Positions 1 to 4,327 of a stretch of DNA of 5,048 bases are shown here, in pieces. Origin of the DNA: DAOTWP01 sp034435675 (GTDB lineage: Bacteria > Chloroflexota > Anaerolineae > Aggregatilineales > Phototrophicaceae); NCBI GenBank assembly GCA_034435675.1, contig DAOTWP010000007.1:1-5048 (forward strand), read 5' to 3'. Made by a program: the position numbers and the translations under genes. Within the stretch, counting starts at the first letter, position 1; every line of letters begins with the position of its first letter. Below the pieces are notes generated by a model that saw nothing but the letters and a program-made list of their open reading frames with translations, searched no databases and was not told where the DNA came from.

Positions 1-291
1 GCTGCCGGTGTGCGCTGCGTGGTGGTGCTCATCCCGACGAAAGAGACGGTCTACAACCTGCCGCTGGCGGGCGACTACACGACGCTGCTGGCAAATGAGG
101 CACAGGTCAACGCGCAGCTTGCCGAAACCTGCGCGCGGGTCGGCTTGCAGTTTGTGGACACCACCCCGGCGCTGCAGGCAGCACTGGCGGCAGGCGAACA
201 GCTTTACCCGGAGACAGACGATGGGCACCCGCTGCCCGCAGGCTACCGTGTGATTGCTGAGGTTGTCGCGGCGGCGCTGCGGTTTTACTAA
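1..291 (+). CDS. SGNH/GDSL-like hydrolase, C-terminal fragment (5' end outside window)
   Basis: The reading frame is open from base 1 to the TAA at 289-291 and gives the last 96 residues of a longer protein. The first in-frame GTG (base 10) lies inside a beta strand of the fold, so it is not taken as a start. Visible features are a hydrophobic strand ending in IPTKETVY (residues 11-18), a helix, a second strand (GLQFVDTTPAL), and DDGHP with Asp73 and His76. The last is the D-x-x-H pattern of SGNH block V, which supplies the catalytic Asp and His. From memory of the family, IPTKE-type motifs followed by D..HP..GY occur in membrane-anchored SGNH hydrolases/acyltransferases that act on cell-surface polymers. 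The gene at 4328 supplies the matching N-terminal half of the same kind of protein, so the two are probably paralogs. The substrate is unknown. The catalytic Ser and the Gly and Asn blocks lie upstream of the window and cannot be checked. Confidence 0.72.
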   Translation, partial: AAGVRCVVVLIPTKETVYNLPLAGDYTTLLANEAQVNAQLAETCARVGLQFVDTTPALQAALAAGEQLYPETDDGHPLPAGYRVIAEVVAAALRFY

Positions 292-317
292 TATCACGCG
301 CGGTTGTAGATTCTTGC

Positions 318-563
318 TTGCCTGTGCTGGTGTTCATCAGCCTGCTTCCGGGTTTGTCTCCGGCGGTTCCACTGCTGATTGTGGTTAACGAGTTTGAACT
401 GATCGCGCTGGCGGTCACAGCGTTCATTGCCGTGTTCATCGCGCAGGACGGCGAAACGAACTGGCTGGAAGGGGCGCTGCTGCTGGCGGTGTATATCATT
501 CTGGCGCTGGCATTCTTTTTACTGCCGGGTGTTGGTGAAGCCGCTGCCGCCGTGATCCATTAA
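318..563 (+). pseudogene. Remnant of Ca2+/H+ antiporter (Cax family), C-terminal end only
   Basis: The frame from the TTG at 318 encodes 81 residues ending at TAA 561-563. It contains two hydrophobic helices around a polar turn, DGETNWLEG (residues 44-52), preceded by NEFELIALAV and followed by ALLLAVYIILALAFFLLP. These match, from memory, the last two helices of cation/proton exchangers of the CaCA superfamily (Cax/ChaA-type), where a D-G-x-x-N-W/Y-L-E-G turn before the final helix is characteristic. Full-length members are about 350-400 residues with about 11 helices, so roughly four fifths of the protein is missing. The three frames upstream encode the SGNH tail or contain stops, not Cax sequence. 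No good ribosome-binding site precedes 318, and the recognisable similarity begins near residue 2. It is most likely a decayed or truncated gene left by a deletion or rearrangement. An alternative is a join made during assembly. The fragment probably has no transport function. Confidence 0.68.
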
Positions 564-647
564 GCGCCGTAAGAGCGGTGTGGATCTGCCCGATTGCTCT
601 CGTAGCGGCGGGTCTTATGGATAGCATGATATAGAAGCCGCCCAATC

Positions 648-702
648 GTAGGGGCGCACCACTGTGTGCACCCGCCACGGGTGGCACGGGGACGACCCCT
701 AC
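648..702. repeat. Palindromic repeat unit 1, three-way-junction type
   Basis: The outer stem pairs GTAGGGG (648-654) with CCCCTAC (696-702). Inside, GCCAC (674-678) pairs with GTGGC (681-685). A further imperfect hairpin is centred on the GCAC...GTGC at about 655-670. The folded form would be a cruciform or three-way junction. Similar GTAGGGGC...CCCCTAC intergenic palindromes are, from memory, abundant in Chloroflexota and cyanobacterial genomes. The function is unknown. Confidence 0.6.
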
Positions 703-731
703 ATAAGGCGTTTTCTAATTGGTTTATCCAT

Positions 732-826
732 TAAGTACAACCACAGAAATCTCGCGGGATTATTTTCCGTAGGGGCGGGTCTCAGACCTGCCCCTACATC
801 CGACATTTTCAATTTGGTTGTACTTA
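732..826. repeat. 95-base element with 12-base terminal inverted repeats around a hairpin
   Basis: TAAGTACAACCA (732-743) is the exact reverse complement of TGGTTGTACTTA (815-826). Between them sits the strong hairpin at 769-797. The nested inverted repeats look like a miniature non-coding mobile element. No transposase is present and no clear target-site duplication could be seen. The bases after this hairpin (about 806-819, TTTTCAATTTGGTT) resemble those after unit 1 (about 711-725, TTTTCTAATTGGTTT), which suggests two related copies side by side. Confidence 0.5.
769..797. repeat. Palindromic repeat unit 2, near-perfect 13-bp hairpin
   Basis: GTAGGGGCGGGTC (769-781) pairs with GACCTGCCCCTAC (785-797), with a three-base loop and a single G-U wobble (777/789). 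This is the cleanest member of the CCCCTAC family in the window. There is no T-run next to it, so it is not a typical intrinsic terminator. It could still stop or stabilise transcripts arriving from either side. Confidence 0.7.
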
Positions 827-835
827 GACGCGCCC

Positions 836-878
836 CTGTAAAGGCGGTAACGAGAGAATCTTCAGACCGCCTCTACAG
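836..878. repeat. Palindromic repeat unit 3, degenerate
   Basis: CTGTAAAGGCGGT (836-848) pairs with ACCGCCTCTACAG (866-878), 12 of 13 positions, with one A-C mismatch and a 17-base loop. The outer edges TGTA/TACA echo the edges of the other units, so it may be a diverged copy. Confidence 0.5.
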
Positions 879-911
879 CATAAAGAGCACAGCAGCGACA
901 GGCAGCCAGAC

Positions 912-935
912 GGGCGCGCGCGCCGCGCCCCTACA
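912..935. repeat. Palindromic repeat unit 4, GC-rich hairpin with CCCCTACA edge
   Basis: GGGCGCG (912-918) pairs with CGCGCCC (924-930) around a five-base loop, followed by CTACA. The right edge GCGCCCCTACA matches the right edges of units 1 and 2. The expected TGTAGGGG left edge is absent, so it is a partial copy. Confidence 0.45.
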
Positions 936-952
936 GCGGTTCGAGGCGTGGC

Positions 953-974
953 GGGCAAACGCGGTGCTTTGCCC
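953..974 (-). terminator. Hairpin at the 3' end of the TIR-TPR gene
   Basis: GGGCAAA (953-959) and TTTGCCC (968-974) form a perfect 7-bp stem with an eight-base loop. Read on the minus strand, the stem begins at the last base of the TAG stop codon. No T-run follows, so it may be a weak terminator, an end-protecting hairpin, or part of the adjoining palindrome cluster. Confidence 0.35.
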
Positions 975-3379
975 TACCCCTCGGCAGCGAGTTCCTCCTC
1001 AATCGCGGGAAGCAGGTCGCGTGTCTCTTTGGGTAGTTCATAACCCAGTTCCTCTGCCCTGCGCCAGTCCTCCAGCGCCAGCGCCAGATCACCGCGCCGG
1101 TCTGCCGCGTCGCCGCTGGTGGCGCGCAGATAGTAGCTGACGCCCCGGAAGAAATAGGCGATGGCGTTGTCGGGTGCAAGGCGGATTACTTCGCTAAAAT
1201 CGCTGATTGCCGCGTCGTATTGTTGCAGTTGCCCATGCGAGGCGCCGCGCCCCAGATAGGCGTTCACAAAATTCGGATCAAGCAGAATGGCGCTGCTGAA
1301 ATCCGCGATTGCCAGTTCATAGTCACCCTGGGCGAAGAAGGCGTTGCCGCGGCTGAAATAGGCGGCGGTGAACTGCGGATTGAGGCGGATTGCTGCCGTA
1401 TAGTCGGCAATCGCCAGCGCGTAATCGCCGCGCGCCGCGTAGATAATCCCCCGGTTCAGATAGGCGGGGGCGTTTTGCGGGTCCACGCGGATCGCTTCGC
1501 TGTAATCGGCAAGCGCGCGTTCATTATCGCCCAGATTGAGATAGACGCTGCCCCGCCTGAAATATGCCTCTGCAAGCTGCGGGTTCAGGCGGATTGCCTC
1601 GTCATAGTCGGCGATGGCGCGTTCGCTGTCTTCCAGCGCCGCGTAAGCATTCCCCCGGCTGACATACGCCACCGCGAACTGCGGGTCAAGCCGCAGCGCC
1701 TCGTCATAATCCTCGATGGCGCGTTGATAACTGCCCATCCCGGCATAGGTATTGCCGCGATTGTGGTAAAGCAGCACATTTTCCGGGTCGAGCCGCACTG
1801 CCGCGTCATAGTCGGCAATGGCAAGCTCCGGTTCGCCCAGCGCGCGGTAGGCGTCGCCCCGGCTGGTATAAGCAAGCACATACTGCGGGTCAAGCCGAAT
1901 CGCCGTGTCATAGTCCATGACCGCGCGTTCATAATCGCCAATGCTAGCGTAGACCAGCCCGCGTGACAGATACGCGACAGGGCTGTCCGGATAGCGTTCG
2001 ACAACGGCATTCATGCGCGCGAGCGCCTGCGCCGGGCTGCCATTTGCCACCTCAACATTTGCCTGCGCGCTTGCCTGCGCGATTTCGCGTTCGGCTTCGG
2101 CATCTGCGCGGATAACCGCCGCCTGGGTCAGCGTGGGCGGAATCTGCGCGGCAGTACCCTGCGCGTCTGCTGCCTGTGCGTCGGCGCGGGCGGCGCGGGT
2201 GGCGGCTGCGCCTGCCTGCGTCCCGGCTGCCTGCAAGGTGGCGGGCACGGGCGTCAGCGTGGCGTTAGCGCTTTCGACCTGCGCCTGTGCGTCGGCGACC
2301 TGCTCTGCCGCCTGGGTCAGCGTGGGCGGAAGCTGTGTGGCGGTGCTGTTGGCGTCTGCTGCTTGTGCCTGCGCATCTGCCGCCTGTGTCTGCGCGTCTG
2401 CCGCCTGTGCGTCGGCGCGGGCGGCGCGGGTGGCGGCTGCGCCTGCCTGTGTTCCGGCTGCCTGCAAGGTGGCGGGCACGGGCGTCAGCGTGGCATTGGC
2501 GCTTTCGACCTGCGCCTGTGCGTCGGCAGCATTGTCTGCCGCCTGGGTCAGCGTGACGTTTGCCTGCGCGACCTGCGTGCCTGCGGTGGCGGCTTGCCCG
2601 CGCGCGGTATCTGCCTCATTGAGCGCGGTGCCAGCGGCAGCGCCTGCCAGCACAGCAGCCACCAGCAGCACAAGGGCGGCAATCCCGGCGAGCGCCGCGC
2701 CCAGTGTGCGGCTGCGCAAACGGCGGCGGCTGCGGTCTTCTGCCGTGCGGCTGGCGCGAATATAGTCCTGCTGCGCCTGGGTCGGCGCGGGGGTCTTGCC
2801 CGTGCCTGCCGCCAGCCAGCTTTCGGCAAATGTCAGGTTAGCGCCCGCCAGCAGAAAAACAGGATTCTCGCCGCTGCGCTGCCATTCCAGCGCGCGGGTC
2901 TGGTAACGGGTGTGCGCCTTGAGGTGCGGCTGGTCGTCGTCAAGCAGGCGCAGCAGCGCGGCGAACTGCTCGTCAAACCGGGTCTCGTCATCGAAGGCAA
3001 GCCCGGTCAGGCTGGTGATCGTGTCCCAGTTTTCGCGGGCGGTCTGTGCCCAGGGCTGGTCAGCCCAAACGCTCTGCACTCGTGCGGCGGTTTCCGCGTC
3101 AAGCGGCTGGAGCAGCAGCGGCACGATTCGCCGGTTGTGCTGCCGGGCGTGCGCCAGCTCGTTGTGGCAGGTCTGGCTGGTCAGCCAGTGTTCGCTGATG
3201 ACGCAGAGCAGCGTTTCGGCAGTCTCGATGCCGGTCTGGACTTCCTGCCAGCGGCGGCTATCACGCGGGCTGTCCTGCCAGTCCACCCAGACGACACGAT
3301 TCTCGGTAACAAGGGCGGTGTTCAGGCGCTGGACGAACGCGGCGTCCGGGCGCGCATACGAAATAAAGACCTCTGCCAT
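974..3379 (-). CDS. Membrane-anchored TIR domain protein with repetitive stalk and nine C-terminal TPRs
   Basis: The product has 801 residues, starting at an ATG with GAGGG five bases upstream, and ends TAG at 974-976. Residues 3-90 are a TIR domain: VFISYARPD at the N-terminus, WVDW (31-34), W44/E46 where bacterial TIRs carry the probable NAD-cleaving glutamate, VIS (60-62), SQTCHNEL (68-75) and RRIVPLLL (83-90). Residues 156-210 (HTRYQTRALEW...AESWLAAGTGKTPAPTQAQQDYI) resemble, from memory, the linker in TIR-WD40 and TIR-STAND proteins. A basic patch (211-224) precedes one membrane helix (about 226-250), so the TIR domain should be cytoplasmic and the rest outside. Residues 251-440 are an Ala/Gln/Asp/Thr-rich stalk with a 77-residue-period duplication. 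Residues 466-775 hold nine TPR units of 34 residues; the last has an insertion near 752-763. TIR domains in bacteria often cleave NAD+ or make cyclic signals in defence or cell death, while TPRs bind proteins. NAD cleavage, ligand and partner are inferred or unknown. The domain calls are secure and the function is not. Confidence 0.93.
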   Translation of the reverse strand: MAEVFISYARPDAAFVQRLNTALVTENRVVWVDWQDSPRDSRRWQEVQTGIETAETLLCVISEHWLTSQTCHNELAHARQHNRRIVPLLLQPLDAETAARVQSVWADQPWAQTARENWDTITSLTGLAFDDETRFDEQFAALLRLLDDDQPHLKAHTRYQTRALEWQRSGENPVFLLAGANLTFAESWLAAGTGKTPAPTQAQQDYIRASRTAEDRSRRRLRSRTLGAALAGIAALVLLVAAVLAGAAAGTALNEADTARGQAATAGTQVAQANVTLTQAADNAADAQAQVESANATLTPVPATLQAAGTQAGAAATRAARADAQAADAQTQAADAQAQAADANSTATQLPPTLTQAAEQVADAQAQVESANATLTPVPATLQAAGTQAGAAATRAARADAQAADAQGTAAQIPPTLTQAAVIRADAEAEREIAQASAQANVEVANGSPAQALARMNAVVERYPDSPVAYLSRGLVYASIGDYERAVMDYDTAIRLDPQYVLAYTSRGDAYRALGEPELAIADYDAAVRLDPENVLLYHNRGNTYAGMGSYQRAIEDYDEALRLDPQFAVAYVSRGNAYAALEDSERAIADYDEAIRLNPQLAEAYFRRGSVYLNLGDNERALADYSEAIRVDPQNAPAYLNRGIIYAARGDYALAIADYTAAIRLNPQFTAAYFSRGNAFFAQGDYELAIADFSSAILLDPNFVNAYLGRGASHGQLQQYDAAISDFSEVIRLAPDNAIAYFFRGVSYYLRATSGDAADRRGDLALALEDWRRAEELGYELPKETRDLLPAIEEELAAEG
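1055..1984 (-). repeat. Nine tandem 102-base TPR-coding repeats
   Basis: Tyrosines at residues 470, 504, 538, 572, 606, 640, 674, 708 and 742 recur every 34 residues. The unit consensus is AY.SRG.aYa.lGdyerAIaDYdeAIRLdPq, the classic TPR helix A/helix B pattern with G8, A20 and P32-type positions. A degenerate helix pair (about 442-463) precedes the first unit and may act as a cap. The units differ enough in sequence that they are not a recent homogeneous array. Confidence 0.9.
2159..2554 (-). repeat. In-frame direct duplication in the stalk (231-base period)
   Basis: Residues 276-330 (bases 2390-2554) and 353-407 (bases 2159-2323) are copies. Within them 46 residues (285-330 and 362-407) are identical, although by eye about five silent base differences separate the copies. 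The phrase GCCGCCTGGGTCAGCGTG appears at 2118, 2307 and 2538. The spacings are 189 and 231 bases, so the partial third unit differs by a 42-base in-frame step. Confidence 0.85.
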
Positions 3380-3384
3380 GATTT

Positions 3385-3389
3385 CCCTC
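3385..3389 (-). promoter_or_regulatory. Ribosome-binding site for the TIR-TPR gene
   Basis: GAGGG on the minus strand sits five bases before the ATG at 3377-3379. It fixes the start directly ahead of the TIR domain's first strand, as expected for a TIR at the very N-terminus. Confidence 0.7.
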
Positions 3390-3421
3390 GCAGCGATTGG
3401 GCAGTTGGTTGCAACATGAGC

Positions 3422-3430
3422 ATCTTAGCA
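3422..3430 (-). promoter_or_regulatory. Candidate extended -10 promoter for the TIR-TPR gene
   Basis: The minus strand reads TGCTAAGAT, a TGn extended -10 with TAAGAT matching TATAAT at four of six positions. No good -35 is visible. Transcription would start near 3415, leaving a leader of about 35 bases. This call is weak. Confidence 0.3.
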
Positions 3431-3607
3431 CGGCAGGCGGCGCGGCGCATCAGTGAGTGCTGTTAAGGTTGGGTGAGATCGTGGTTTGCGGGCGGATGCA
3501 GCGCGACCAGATGGCGCGGGGGGCGGGGGAACAACATCCCTTACACTGCCGTCTGAAGGCAGCGTCCAAATCTTCATGAATTTTGATGATCGCAAACTCC
3601 TTAATTG

Positions 3608-3635
3608 TTGCGCAGATAAGCACTCATGTTATACT
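3608..3635 (+). promoter_or_regulatory. Candidate promoter for the small membrane protein gene
   Basis: TGTTATACT (3627-3635) is an extended -10 (TGn plus TATACT, five of six consensus bases). A poor -35, TTGCGC (3608-3613), lies 16 bases upstream. The region around it (3570-3680) is clearly richer in A/T than the rest of the window. Transcription would start near 3642, giving a leader of about 55 bases. Confidence 0.5.
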
Positions 3636-3682
3636 GCATGTGTAGTTTTTCATTTCTCGCTAATGTGCTACTCACGTTTAAA

Positions 3683-3688
3683 AAGGGG
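3683..3688 (+). promoter_or_regulatory. Ribosome-binding site for the small membrane protein gene
   Basis: AAGGGG lies eight bases before the ATG at 3697, in an A-rich stretch. It is the main reason for choosing this start. Confidence 0.7.
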
Positions 3689-3696
3689 ATCTCACC

Positions 3697-4134
3697 ATGA
3701 AACAGTACCATCTCGTTTATGGCGGCATCGGCGCGGTCGTGCTCATCCTGCTGAGTGTGCTGGGGGTCTATAATGCCAGCAGCGGGTTTGGTGTTGGCTG
3801 CCTGATCAGCCTGCTGATTCCGCTGGTCATCGGCGCGCTGATTCCGCGTGCGGCGAAGCAGGTGCCCAGCAGCAGCGGTCAGCCGAAGGGCACCGGTCAG
3901 CTTGCGCTCGAAGGCGGCATTGCGGCAGGCATCGCCGGGCTGCTGGGTGGTCTGGTCACTTCGATCATTGGTTACGTTCAGGCAAACAATGCGCTGAGCA
4001 GCATTGGCGGCATCGGCGGTGCCTCAGCAGACATCATCTCGATTCTGCTCGTGGGCGTGGTTGTGCTGGCGATTATCTACTTCATTCTCGGTCTGGTCGG
4101 CGGCTTCGTCGGCTCCGCGATGGGCAACGCCTAA
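3697..4134 (+). CDS. Small glycine-rich integral membrane protein of unknown function, about four TM segments
   Basis: The product has 145 residues and starts at an ATG behind a clear AAGGGG site and a good extended -10. Hydrophobic segments are seen at about 7-27, 31-50, 71-95 and 111-138. A polar, basic loop (51-70: R51, K54, K64 and an SSS/GQPKG stretch) lies between the second and third segments, and a Gly/Ser loop (100-110, SSIGGIGGASA) between the third and fourth. Small-residue motifs of the GxxxG kind (G78-G81-G84-G85, G132-G135-G136-G139) suggest tight helix packing. There are no catalytic motifs and no recognised family; it resembles generic small membrane proteins of the DUF type. 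Both ends and the polar loop 51-70 are probably cytoplasmic if the positive-inside rule holds. It stands alone in its transcription unit, closed by hairpins at 4147-4229. Its divergent neighbour is the TIR-TPR gene, so a linked role is possible but unproven. Confidence 0.85.
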   Translation: MKQYHLVYGGIGAVVLILLSVLGVYNASSGFGVGCLISLLIPLVIGALIPRAAKQVPSSSGQPKGTGQLALEGGIAAGIAGLLGGLVTSIIGYVQANNALSSIGGIGGASADIISILLVGVVVLAIIYFILGLVGGFVGSAMGNA

Positions 4135-4146
4135 GCGTCACATTCC

Positions 4147-4167
4147 GGGCTGCGCAGTGTGCAGTCC
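4147..4167 (+). other. Hairpin 12 bases after the small membrane protein gene
   Basis: GGGCTGCG (4147-4154) pairs with TGCAGTCC (4160-4167) with two G-U wobbles and a five-base loop. There is no T-run. It may protect the transcript 3' end or act together with the stronger hairpin that follows. Confidence 0.4.
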
Positions 4168-4185
4168 ATAACCGCATAAACTCGT

Positions 4186-4229
4186 ACCGGGCGCAGAACA
4201 CGCTACAGTCTCGCGCCCGGTTGTATTTT
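4186..4229 (+). terminator. Probable intrinsic terminator
   Basis: ACCGGGCGC (4186-4194) and GCGCCCGGT (4213-4221) form a perfect 9-bp stem followed by TGTATTTT. The 18-base loop is larger than usual. Its position 51 bases after the stop codon separates the small membrane protein gene from the SGNH gene downstream. Confidence 0.6.
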
Positions 4230-4327
4230 CCCCCCGCTGCGCGCACTCGCCACTTGCCCGGCGCAGACAAACCCACTACCATGATGCCCCGGTTCTGGCA
4301 CACGTAGATTTGAGACAGTGACGCATC

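Larger units (their letters stand above)
564..973. other. 410-base gene-free region filled with palindromic repeats
   Basis: No convincing gene was found here. The open frame across 664-1140 (+) is created by repeat sequence and by the antisense of the TIR gene. The space is occupied by at least four hairpin-forming units (648-702, 769-797, 836-878, 912-935). They share a CCCCTACA-type right edge and, for the first two, a GTAGGGGC left edge. It lies downstream of the Cax remnant (+) and of the TIR-TPR gene (-), so it is a convergent 3'-3' interval, a common landing place for such repeats. Confidence 0.6.
3380..3696. other. Divergent intergenic region between the TIR-TPR and small membrane protein genes
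   Basis: No gene is supported here. The open frame 3486-3773 (+) overlaps the better gene at 3697 in another frame and has no family look. The region holds candidate promoters for both flanking genes, about 170-200 bases apart. A small CTGCC/GGCAG hairpin lies at 3546-3562. No clear operator repeat shared between the two promoters was found. Confidence 0.6.

Noticed and set aside
607..642. GGCGG/CCGCC pair after the Cax remnant as a terminator
   Set aside because: The stem is only five base pairs with a 26-base loop and no T-run.
664..1140. Open frame of 158 codons on the plus strand
   Set aside because: Its first half is translated palindromic repeat (a 'GAGLRPAPTS'-type spurious peptide known from repeat-derived ORFs) and its second half is antisense to the TIR-TPR gene. 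It has no ribosome site and no domain pattern.
1220..1966. 248-codon plus-strand frame with a regular repeat
   Set aside because: The regularity is the mirror of the TPR repeats on the minus strand, and the lack of stops follows from that gene's GC-rich codon use.
2159..2554. Direct repeats considered as a CRISPR-like or mobile array
   Set aside because: They are in frame, encode a continuous stalk and have no spacer structure.
2013..3466. Long Ala/Cys-rich and Gly/Arg-rich plus-strand frames (2013-2765, 2363-3466, 2910-3419)
   Set aside because: All are antisense to the TIR domain, TM and stalk. Their composition is an artefact of GC-rich reverse complement and shows no protein-like pattern.
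3486..3773. 95-codon plus-strand frame
   Set aside because: It runs through the promoter and ribosome site of the 3697 gene and overlaps it in another frame. No family resemblance.
4295..4316. TGGCAC...TTTGA resembling a sigma-54 promoter before the SGNH gene
   Set aside because: The GG and GC elements do not have the required 10-base spacing and no GC doublet is present at the -12 position.
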